Shown here: positions 13,770 through 24,100 of the stretch, piece after piece
Layout of the letters: each line of letters begins with the position of its first letter
How positions within the stretch are numbered: position 1 is the first letter of the stretch
Source: Cryptomeria japonica
Taxonomy: Eukaryota; Streptophyta; Pinopsida; Cupressales; Cupressaceae
DNA length: 64,000 bases
Reading direction: 5' to 3'
Assembly (NCBI RefSeq): GCF_030272615.1
Contig: NC_081415.1
Location: 263,736,925 to 263,800,924 of the forward strand
Translations under genes and position numbers: made by a program
The notes under the pieces: model-generated
Told to the model about the DNA's origin: nothing
The model's input: only the letters and a program-made list of their open reading frames with translations
The model's database searches: none

Positions 13770-14837
13770 ATGTCCTCAGTGAAATCTATAGGAGATAACA
13801 ACATGGTGACCAATGCAGAGTTGGCAAAGAAAGTGGATGATCAGGGGGAAGAGAAAATACTCCTGAAGGAGAAGTTGCTAGAATTGGAGAGTAAACTTGG
13901 TGAGGTAGAAACCAAGGCAGATGAAGTGTTGGTAAAGGTAGAAGGAGCAGAATGGAAGGGTAAAGAAGTGTCAGAGATTGACAAAGTACCTAAACCTGAC
14001 CCTATCCTAGAACAAGAACCTTTCCTGAAGGCATTGAAGGCCTTAAGTGGGAAATCACTAGAAGGATTGCCATTGTTCACTGGTAAGATGGAGGCAGAAG
14101 TGGTCCTAGAAAGGATAAAAGGCATGGAGAACCAATTTGAATGTGAAGGCATAACTGAAGCCCAAAGAGTCAAGGTGGCCAAGTCAAGGATGAGAGGAGA
14201 TGATCTCACATGGTGGAAATTTGTGCAAAATGAGAGGAAGAAAATGGGCAAAGCACCCATCTCTTCTTGGAAAGGGATGTTAGTCAAAATCAAAGAAGTT
14301 TATCTCCTTGATGAATATGAAGTACAAATTCATAGGAAGAGGCAAAACTTAAGACAAAAAGACCTTGAGATCAGTACCTATACAGAGGAGTTTCACAAAC
14401 TTAGCCTTAGATCTCATGTGGTGGAAGAAGAGAGTCTCAAGGTCGCTAGGTACCTAAATGGTCTACGGTGGAACATCCAAGAAGAAATCAATCTAATGAG
14501 CTCAAAAATAGTCCATCAAACCTATCAACTTGCCCTTAAGGTGGAAAAAAAACTGAAAAGAAGGCATGACTCAAGTAGCAATAGGGGCAAAGGTAGAGGA
14601 AATGACAATAGAGGCCATAGGGGAGGCTTTGGAGGAAGAAGTTCTGAACAAAGAACACAAGGAGAGTCTAAAATCACTGAGCATCAAGAGAGTGGCACTA
14701 GTAAAGGATGATTCAATAAAGGAAGGGGGTCCAACAGTGGTTTCAGAGGAAGATCTAGTGGCCAAGGTAGAGGTTCCTCATACTTTGCAACAATGAAGTG
14801 TTACCATTGCAACCAACTTGGTCATCCAACATATAGG
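13770..14837 (+). pseudogene. Gypsy gag with damaged zinc knuckle
   Basis: ATG at 13770. The frame has an N-terminal Lys/Glu-rich coiled coil (about residues 10-70). A retrotransposon gag domain follows, with the landmarks RMRGDDLTWWKF and YTEEFHKLSLRS. Next is an Arg/Gly-rich linker (RGKGRGNDNRGHRGGFGGR). A TGA at 14709-14711, probably an old CGA Arg codon, splits it. The frame then continues through the zinc knuckle CYHCNQLGHPTYRY at about 14799-14840, whose last Cys has become Tyr. Gag would form the cytoplasmic virus-like particle. Confidence 0.9.
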
Positions 14838-17800
14838 TATCCAGAGAAGGGATCATCATCACAAGGTGGTGAAAGAAGAGTGAACTATCTTCAAGAAGAG
14901 ACTTCAAGCAGAAAGACTTCAGAGGTTGCCCTAGAGTCAGAGGTAGGTGACAACTTGATGGTAAGGAGAAATTTGATCAAAGAAGTGGTTAGAGAAGAGC
15001 CAAGCCAAAGAAGGTCCTTATTTAGGATCAAATGCAAGATTATGGACAAATTTTGTAAAGTGATCATTGATTCAGGGTCAACAGACAACATTGTGTTAAA
15101 AGAGGTAGTGAGTAAGCTCAAATTGCAAAGGATACCTCATAACAACCCTTATAGAGTCGCTTGGTTGAACAAAGGCCAACATTTCCTAGTCAATGAGCAA
15201 GAATGGGTGGATTTTACCATTGGGAGGTATAAGGACAAGGTGTTATGTGATGTCCTACCCATGGATGCATGCCATCTTCTATTGGGAAGACCATGGCAAT
15301 TTGATAGACAAGCTATTCATGATGGAGCCAAGAATGCATACTCATTCAAGAAAGATGGAGTCACATTCAAGATTCAATCTATCCTTGAGGAAGGTGAAAA
15401 GAGGGCAGCAGGTCCTAATGCTCTTTTGGTGAGTGAAAAATAGTTCTTGAAGACACTTGAGGAAGGTGAAGGTATAGGGTTTGCACTAGTAATGAAGCCC
15501 AAAGAGGAAGACAAGAAAGAGCAGCCAGATTTGCCAATACAGGTGCAAGATTTGTTGAATAAATTCAAAGGCATAGTAAGTGATGGACAGCCAGCCACCT
15601 TATCTCCTAAAAGAACCATAAGCCATCAAATATACTTCATTCTTGGAACATCCTTGCCTTATAAGACAGCTTATAAAATGACTCCCCAATAAAATGTTGA
15701 GATTGCCAAGAAAATCCAAGAGCTCTTAGACCAAGGCCTAATTAGGAAAAGCATTAGCCCTTGTGTTGTCCCTACCATATCAACCCCAAAGAAAGGTGGT
15801 ACTTGGAGATTGTGTACTGATTCTAGAGCTATAAATAGGATCACCATCAGATATAGGTTCCAAATTCCTAGAATAGAAAACCTAATGGATTGTTTAGGAG
15901 AAGCCAAGTATTTTACCAAGATTGACCTTAAAAGTGGATATCACCAAATTAGGATTAAGGAGGGTGATGAATGGAAAACTGCATTCAAGACTACAAAGGG
16001 TCTCTATGAGTGGCTTGTAATGCCATTTGGCTTATCTAATGCTCCAAGCACCTTCATGAGACTCATGAATGAGGTGATGAAGGACTTCATAGGTAAATTT
16101 GTGGTGGTATATCTAGATGATATTCTCATTTTGAGTAAGGATAGGGCAGATCATATTAATCATTTGCAAGATGTATTACAAAGATTGTATGATGAAAAGC
16201 TAACCATGAACTTGGATAAGTGTGAGTTTTTTAAGTAGGAGTTGGTTTACCTTGGGTTTGTGTTGTCTCAAGGAAACCTCAAGATGGATCCCAGCAAGGT
16301 TGAAGCCATTGTAAATTGGCCTACTCCTAAGTCAACAAAAGAGGTGAGAAGCTTCCATGGACTAGCTCAGTACTACAGGAAGTTCATTAGGAAATTCAGT
16401 GATATATGTGCACCAATGTTAGACACCATTAGAAGTGGAATGAAGGCAAAGTTTCAGTGGAGTGAACAAGCAAACAAAGGTTTTGAAACCTTGAAGGAGA
16501 AGATAGCTACTCAACCAGTGCTAGTGTTGCCTAGTTTTGAGAAACTTTTCATAGTGGAATATGATGCAAGCAATGTTGCAGTAGGTGCTTTCCTAAGCCA
16601 AGAAGAAAGACCAGTAGCCTTCCATAGTGATAAGTTAAGTGATGCCAAGAGAAAATACTCCTCTTATGATCTTGAGTTATATGCTTTAGTGCAGGCTTTG
16701 AGGAAGTGGAGACGTTATCTCCTTCCTAAGGAATTTGTAGTCTATACGGACAACCAAGCATTGAGTTTTCTAAATTCACAAGACAAAATCAGTCATAAAC
16801 ACATGAAATGGGTGGAGTACATGCAGGCCTACACATTCACCATTAAGCACAAGAAAGGGCAGTTAAACCAGACAGCTGATGCATTAAGCAAGAGACTTTT
16901 GACAGTCCAAGAAATCCAATTGAGGAGCATAGGTGTTGACGGTTTTAGAGACTTATACCCGGAGGATGAAGAATTCTCAAATGCCTACAAGGTGTGTAAG
17001 GAGTATCAAAATCACTTCCATAGTGAGTATTCTGATTTTACTTTGCAAAATGGACTATTGTTTAGAGGTGGGCAACTTTGTGTGCCTAGAGGCTCAATGA
17101 GATAAAGCCTCATACAAGAGAAACATACTGGAAACCTTAGTGGACATTTTGGAGTCAATAAGACTCAAGAGATGGTTCAAAGGTATTACTATTGGCCAAG
17201 GATGAATCAAGATGTGAAAATGTATGTGGAGACTTGCATAGTTTGCCAAAAGGCCAAAGGTACTTCTTCAAATGTCGGTTTATACCAACCTCTTCCCATA
17301 CCAAATAGACCTTGGGAATGCATTAGTATGGAATTTGTAGTAGGTTTACCAAGGACAAAGCAGGGATTTGACAACATTTATGTCATTGTGGACAGATTTA
17401 GTAAAATGGCTCACTTTGTGCCTTGCAAGACTACTCATGATGCATGCTAAATAGCTCATTTGTTTTTCAAAGAGGTAGTAAGGATACATGGTTTACCCAT
17501 GAGAATTGTTTCAAATAGGGAATCAAAGTTCATGACTCATTTTTGGAAGACACTTTGGCAAAACATTGGCACCAACCTCTCTTTTGGATCAGCCTACCAT
17601 CCTCAAACAGATGGGCAGACCAAAGTGGTGAATAGAAGCCTGAGAAACTTATTGAGGTGACTTACCAAAGAATATGGTCAGACATGGGATCAAGTACTCT
17701 CACAAGATGAATATGCATATAATGACACCATGAATAGGACTACCGACAAGAGCTCTTTTGAGGTGGTCTATGGTTTGCACCCAAGAGGTATTTTGGAGTT

Positions 17801-18407
17801 GAGAAACTTAGGTAGTGTAGCAACAAGAAGTGGATATGCAGAAGACTTTTCTCAATCAATAAAGGAGGTACATGGATCAGTCAAGCAAGCCTTGATGGAG
17901 AACACAAACAAAATCAAACAAAAAGTTGATGAAAGAAGGAAGAACCTCCAATTTCAAGTGGGATATCTTGTCATGGTGCACCTAAACAAAGCAAGGCTAC
18001 AACAAGGAGTGCCTAACAAGTTGAAAATGAGAAGGATAGGTCCATGTGCCATTCTAGCCAAGTATGGAGAAAATGCATACAAGGTGGATCTACCTAGTGA
18101 CATAGGGTTATCACCAGTTTTCAACATAGCAGACTTAGTTGCCTACAAGGGACCAATTCAAAGTTTAGATTGTAGTCACTCAAAGGTATCAGATGATGTG
18201 AACAACCTTCAGTTACCAACCAAACCATTTGCAAAGGCCGAGAAGGTGTTAAGTTCAAGGATCGCCAAGAAGACAAGGCATCAAACCTATTGGGAGCACC
18301 TAATCAAATGGCAGGGTATGGATGATGCTGAAGCTACATGGGTGCTTGAGATGATGTTTAACAAGCTAGGCATTGATCAAAATATGATTCCCAAGGACGT
18401 GACATGA
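14838..18407 (+). pseudogene. Gypsy pol: PR, RT, RNase H, IN, chromodomain-like end (broken)
   Basis: One frame. Aspartic protease DSGST at 15069-15083; RT with [38 protein letters not shown] and catalytic YLDD at 16110-16121; RNase H with VEYDASNVAVGAFLSQ and VVYTDNQAL; integrase HHCC zinc finger ending TCIVCQKAK. In the integrase core the acidic triad is lost: the first Asp position reads Glu (SMEFVVGLP), the second reads Asn (SNRESKF), and the Glu position reads Lys (GQTKVVNR). The C-terminus looks like a chromodomain (YWEHLIKWQGMDDAEATW) and ends at a natural TGA. Stops begin at 15441, 15690, 16236, 17103, 17448 and 17658. Confidence 0.93.
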
Positions 18408-18427
18408 TTTTCTTTTGTTTGGGAGAA
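18408..18427 (+). promoter_or_regulatory. Probable polypurine tract region
   Basis: A T-rich stretch followed by GGGAGAA abuts the 3' LTR start at 18428, the usual position of the plus-strand primer. The tract is short, so its exact extent is uncertain. Confidence 0.6.
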
Positions 18428-20049
18428 TGGTGCAGGAGCACCTAGGACTTAGGCTTAGAGATTTTTCTCACTTTGGCTTGTAGTGACCCTAGCCAAGTCA
18501 GGTATTGAATAAGGACTCTAGGAGGGTCCAAGAGTGAGTGTGATGAGTGAAATGTAAGCCTATTTTGAGTTAGATCTTCCTAGGTTTGCATTTTGTACCT
18601 AGGCAGTGGTTTGAGTTAGTAGTTGACCTTCTTGATTGTCAAAAGTGTCAAAACTTGGTATAGGAAATAGGGAGGGTTAAATTATTCTTAGACATGTTTT
18701 AAAAGTCATGTGTGATGACTTAGAATAGGCCTCATAGGTTGAGAAGGCCAAAAAGTGAAAAAGTGCAAAGTTGCAAAAAGTTGTCATGACAACTTTTGTC
18801 CTAATTTGATTAGCAATGGAGTTAGGGATTGTCCAACGCCATAGAAAGACTTCACACGCGAGAAGTCATATAAGAACCCCCTCTTGCATGATTACCAAGT
18901 TTGGAGACTTGGTTTTGTAAGTTCAACAATCTGAAACTACTCATTTTCAGACTAGTTGGCAGCATTTTGGCTTGTTTTGTTCATTTTTGTAAATGTAAAA
19001 TGGATTGAATCCATTAATCCAGAAATGGATTGAGTTTCTTTGGTGTGTTACAGAGTTTTTAGTTCCATTTCAAGCTTTGTAGATAGTTTCCATTAGTGTT
19101 TTCTTGTTTTGGTTTGCACACAACCAATTTTGGCTTGTATAGCAGTTTTATGTAAAATGGTTGCCCCATGAATTCCACACGTGCTACCATCACGGAATAT
19201 TGGGAAATGAAGGGAAACCACTTGTAAAGTGTACATATGTAGGGACAAGTGCTGGAGATGATTTTCAATATGGTTGTCACCTTGTTCTAGGTGAGTTTTG
19301 GAGCAACCTAGCTAGAGGAAACAAGGTGAAATTGAAGTGCAAAGTGCAAGGGTGAATGCCAAACCACCATCTAATATTTTGGAGGGGTACATGAATTTAG
19401 AACAAAGTTTCCAATGCAAGGAGAAGCCTTGACAAAATCATTTGATTCCCAAACACCAACTTGACCAGTCATTGTCAGTTAGAAGGCCTAGAAACCCTTC
19501 AAAACCGTCATTTTGGGGTTAGGACATTGTACGGTGGAGTAAGGAGCCCAAACCACAAAAATCACTTGAGGTTAGATGAGTCATTGAAGAAAATACAAAC
19601 TTTCTATGGGGTCTTTTGGACCATTTTCACTCAAGCCCTAGAAAACCGGATTTTGGAGGCCTAATAGGGCTAATTCCTTGTAGCCCTTTTCTAGGCAAAA
19701 TATTGAAATCGGTAAGAAAGCTAATGATTGCAAACCTCAAATGGACTCAAAAGGCATTCAAAACATGTTAGTAGCCATCTCCACACGTCTGCATCTACTC
19801 ACAACAATTGGAGGTCAATTTGACAAGTAGAAGCCAAGACAACCATAATGAGCACATGGGAAGCATTGTGAATTGGTAGGGTTCCTAGCTAAAACACTTG
19901 AAGCAAACACCTTGGAATGGTTAAGAAGCAAGCCCTAGAAGTGATTGAGAAGGACTTGGAGGTCTAGAGTGCAACTAGGCCTGGAGAGTTGGTGGAATTG
20001 AGCAAAACCAACTAAGGTGAAGTGTTAGCAAACTAGGTGAACCCCATCA
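18428..20049 (+). repeat. 3' LTR of the Gypsy element
   Basis: TGGTGCAGGAGCACC to CCCCATCA, matching 12117-13728 at about 95-97% by eye. It is followed by the target duplication ATGAG. Confidence 0.95.
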
Positions 20050-20054
20050 ATGAG

Positions 20055-20361
20055 GTGCCCCTTGATAATCACACCCTTTCCAAGAGTGTGTAGATGTTCT
20101 TTGAGTGTGATACCTAGTATGTTGCCTAGACAAGACCTAGATTTTCATGTTGATCTAGTTCTAGGAGCAATGCCTATTTCACCGATGTCTTATAAGATGA
20201 CCACTTATGAGCATTGTAAGCTGAAGTTGTAGCAAGAACTATTGGAAAATAGGCACATTCATCTTAGAATATTCTCTTGGGATGCACCTATCATCTTCAT
20301 GAAGAAAAAATGATGGATCTTTTTGCTTTACATTAATTACTCACAATTAAATAAAGAATAA
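20055..20361 (+). pseudogene. Older Ty3/Gypsy RT fragment (right half)
   Basis: Immediately right of the chromovirus the frame beginning at 20050 encodes the entry segment of a Gypsy RT: DLDFHVDLVLGAMPISPMSY, then, after a TAG at 20230, QELLENRHIHLRIFSWDAP, a Lys run and a degraded YIDYRQLNK equivalent (INYSQLNKE). Family knowledge: this is the region from the DLVPG/PISxxxYRM motif through the first RT box. The sequence then loses coding character near 20361. The chromovirus has therefore landed in an older Gypsy copy. Confidence 0.75.
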
Positions 20362-21131
20362 TAGCATGCTTAAAACAAAAGTAAATACTCAACACCAATA
20401 TTTGTTAGCGCTACAAATAATGGCTTCTAGAATAGCATTATTGCATAAGCATCCTGTATGATCATATTGCATAAGCATAATGTATGATCATAAAGGAAGA
20501 ATATATGATGAACACATGCTAGAGATTGACCAACAATACCTAAATAATTAAAATATATTTCTCCCATCTCATTTAATGTTATGTGGTATTGAAGATTCCT
20601 CATTGAAAGCCATTCCTTAATGTTTCATGACATAACAACAACATTATTTAGGAAATTTTGTTCCCTTAGAATATCGACAATATTCTTTTATATTATTTCA
20701 ATAAAATCCATTATTTATACAATATTATTCCATGAAATATTGACAATATTTAACTTTTTTTTAAATACAAAACCTATTAATTAAAAAAACTTTTTAAAAT
20801 ACCTAAGTTAAACTACTACATTTGACGAGTCTTCAGCCTATTTTGAAATCATATCAAAATTAGGTAGACTGCTATGGTCTTCCGACCATCCCTATTAGTA
20901 TAGTATATTGATGTTGAGCATAAACTTTTAAAATAGCACCTACTGCAATAATCAAATTAAAATTCCCTTCAAACATTATTAAGCCTACAAAAAGTTGTCC
21001 TATTCGGATTAATTTATCGCACAGTCCGGTTGGCAATCTCCGTCGGATTAATCATCTTTCCCATGCTGCTATGTATCCGACGTTGAGAAGAGCCCACTCC
21101 GAGCTCGAAGAGTTTTCAGAAGAAGAAAACG
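20362..21131 (+). promoter_or_regulatory. DJ1D upstream region, promoter and 5' UTR
   Basis: AT-rich, gene-free sequence between the Gypsy relic and the DJ1D start codon. The last ~130 bases are distinctly more GC-rich (CCGACGTTGAGAAGAGCCC and similar), as expected for a 5' UTR. The start context is GAAAACGATGG, with A at -4 and G at +4. No TATA box or transcription start can be fixed by eye. Proximity of retroelement sequence (older Gypsy relic up to 20361) leaves under 800 bp of non-transposon upstream DNA. Confidence 0.55.
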
Positions 21132-21194
21132 ATGGATTCTGCAGCTCACAAACACGTTCTTATGATTTGTGGAGACTACATGGAAGATTATGAG
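21132..21194 (+). other. DJ1D: DJ1D exon 1
   Basis: 63 bp, 21 codons from the ATG through [11 protein letters not shown], containing the domain 1 catalytic Glu. Donor GTAGGATT follows; intron 1 is 86 bp and ends at TTCGCAG. Confidence 0.9.
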
Positions 21195-24100
21195 GTAGGA
21201 TTCGATCAAGCCATTTTATCATATAACTGTCTTTTTGTTTCATAAAAAATAATTTAAAAAAAACTGAACTATGTTCGCAGGTAATGGTACCATTTCAGAC
21301 CCTTCAAGCCTATGGAATCAAGGTGGATGCTGTTTGCCACGGGAAAAAAGCTGGCGATAAATGCCCCACTGCTATACTTCAATTCTTTGGTCACCAGGCA
21401 TGTTTTCTTAACTTATCTCTTTTTGACATTTCTTAAATATGGTCACAGGCTAGAACAATGTTACAATTTACTTTCCCCCTCATATTTGACAATTTATAAT
21501 ACATAAATGATTAACGATCCTCAGGTTCCTTCAAATTCGTTGGAAACTAGGACAGGTGTGATTAGAATTCCATATCTTATATTGTTCTATTTCCCTGTGT
21601 TTTAAGGATTTTTAAATTTTGTGATGTGACTTTCGTCGGATGCTAAAATCATAATAGGAAAGGAAAGGTCCTTTTAAGATCAATAATGCTTGCCGCTTTG
21701 CACACCTAATTGTGCATAGACTAGATGGTAGCTTATGGAGTCTACTTACCCACCTGACTGTGTTTAGACTATGGAGTGCACATACCCTACCTCATCAGCT
21801 TTCAAACTTTTGGCTCCCCTCATTCACTCAAGAAAGAAAGATAAGACGGAAAATGCATTTATAGTGCAATAGTATATCTTATTAGAGAAAGAGAAGAAGA
21901 GGAGGCTTTTTTTTTTTGGGTAAGATTAAGTTAGCTGACTAGGGACCCCTTGGAAACCAATTTAGCAACCTGTGAAGCTAGGGTAAAGTCCATTTGGAAA
22001 CAGAGTTTGTACCTCGTGAATGATAGTCTTGGTAAATAAGGGGAGAAAAGGAAGGATCCTTTTAAGTTCCACAATAACTGATGTCCTATGCCCCTAACTG
22101 TCCTAAAGTTGCAGGTAGCTTATACCTTGTGGGATGACCCTGCATTTCTGATATTGCTTAGATTATGGGGGCACATACCATAACACTCGTAGGCTGCAAA
22201 TTTGTGCCTCCCCTACTCGAGAAAAAGCTCTTCACTGCCAGGCCCACTCATGTGTACCTCGGGTTGAGTAATGCAATGAAATGATTTGAATTACATCCAT
22301 GAGACTTACCTCTTGAAAAGACCATGAAGGTTATGTCCGCCTCAGACAGCATCAATAAAATAAGAAGCAAATCTTCTTCTAGTGTTTTCTATTAGAAACT
22401 CCCTTACATTCTTTATTAGATTGCCTCTTCAAATAAGTATTTATAACTTGGTAGAAGATAGAATCAAGGTTGCAGTTGCACAGACACTATCCCAAAAGAG
22501 TTAGAGGGAAAAATAGGAATTCTGATTATGGATCACAGAGTGTGATCCAAAATGTTGATGCAAAAAATTACACACAATCAAAACCAGAAACATCTACAAT
22601 AGCTATTATGGATTGTGAAAAATTAATACATTAAAATAGGGATCCTGTTAAAGTATGCAAGCTATATGGGACAGCTTTGCAAGCCATAGCCAAGGACTGA
22701 TCTCAAAGGAAGGAATGCCCATCAGGGTTGCTGTAAGAATGCAGATCAGATCCAAGGGCTTCTGCCAAAGATACAAGCCGGACAGGACTGCTGTCAAGGA
22801 CATACATGAGGGCCAAGGGCTGTTGTCAGGAATTTCAAAGGAAGAGTAAAAATAAGATACGAAATCTGAAGGAATTGTGGTAGTTTGGGTGAATGTGGAT
22901 CTTCTCAAGGTCTAGCTCCTCAGTATCATCAAGTTTGGGGTAGATGAATGATTGAATTTTGAAGGTATTTGAAGAGAGGGAAGTAGTCGCCTTTCAATTT
23001 GCTATTGGTTTGGAGATGGCATGCATATGTCTTAAGAGAGCATAATAAACTGAGTAGAACAATATAGGTGGATTGAGGATGACGCGCAAGGAAAATCACC
23101 AAAATGGAGGGAATAATCCAATAATTGGAAGATTTGTCACATGTAAGATAAACAAGTTTAATCATGGGAATAAGAGTACACATTCCTTAGCAAAGATAAG
23201 GTGTAAGATAGGGTATTCTCCATTAGTATTTATTTTGGTTACTATGGAAATCAGTTAGTCCATACACATTTTCTTGTTTAATTTTGGCAAAGAAGCATTC
23301 TTTAACTCATACAAGAATTCAAGAAAATGCAGTACACCTTACCTTTGTCCTTGAGGGTGCCATCTTTTTCTTATTGATGCCTCTTCGAATTATCAGCAGA
23401 AACAGACCTCAGCTGCCTCTTCGAATAATCAGCAGAAACAAAGTCCAGCAGAGAGGTCTGTTTTTCCATTTGACAAGCCTTCCGACCAGAAGTAGGTGGC
23501 GGTGGGATTCGAACCCCTGATGTTCCGCCTCTGATGCTGGTCATAAAGACCAAATCATTCCGCTTTATAGTAAGCGTGTGAATCTAGCCTTAAGCTCATC
23601 TTCGTCTTGATGGCTGTTATACAGCTGCCTCTTCCAATAACCAGCAGAAACAGAGCCCTTTTGCATTTGATAACTATTTCGCTTAGAAGTTTAGTATCTT
23701 TTGTATATGATATATGTCTACACAAATACAATAGAGAAAACTGCAATCTTCAACTGCATACTGGGCGTACCCAGCACACTCAATGACTCATTGAGCTGGT
23801 AGCAGCAAAAATCTTTGTTGGAAAAAATTGACAACTAAAAAATATAAGATTTTTCAAAAAATGAGGATTTTATCGAGAAAAATTTAGATTTTAAAAAAGA
23901 TAAAAATATGACAACAAAAAAAGGAGTAGAAAATGTAGCCTTTTCATCAGTTCTCTCGGTGATGGACCTCTCATCCGGCTCTAAAATCTGGAACAACATC
24001 TTAAAATGCAAAAACGCCATTATGGATGACCTCCAATGGCAAATTGGTGATGGGAATAACATAAGATTTTGGGAGGATGTTTGGATTGGAGATAGCCCCT

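Larger units (their letters stand above)
12112..20054 (+). mobile_element. Complete Ty3/Gypsy chromovirus-type LTR retrotransposon
   Basis: LTRs of 1,612 bp (12117-13728) and 1,622 bp (18428-20049) flank gag-pol and are bounded by a perfect 5-bp target duplication ATGAG (12112-12116 and 20050-20054). The order protease, RT, RNase H, integrase, chromodomain-like C-terminus identifies a Ty3/Gypsy chromovirus. The whole polyprotein lies in one frame from 13770 to 18407, with seven premature stops and no frameshift. LTR divergence is a few percent, concentrated around 12515-12590 versus 18826-18900. Confidence 0.97.

Noticed and set aside
23490-23560. Functional tRNA gene on the minus strand
   Set aside because: The B-box is perfect, but the acceptor stem has no 5' partner and the T stem contains mismatches, so no cloverleaf forms.
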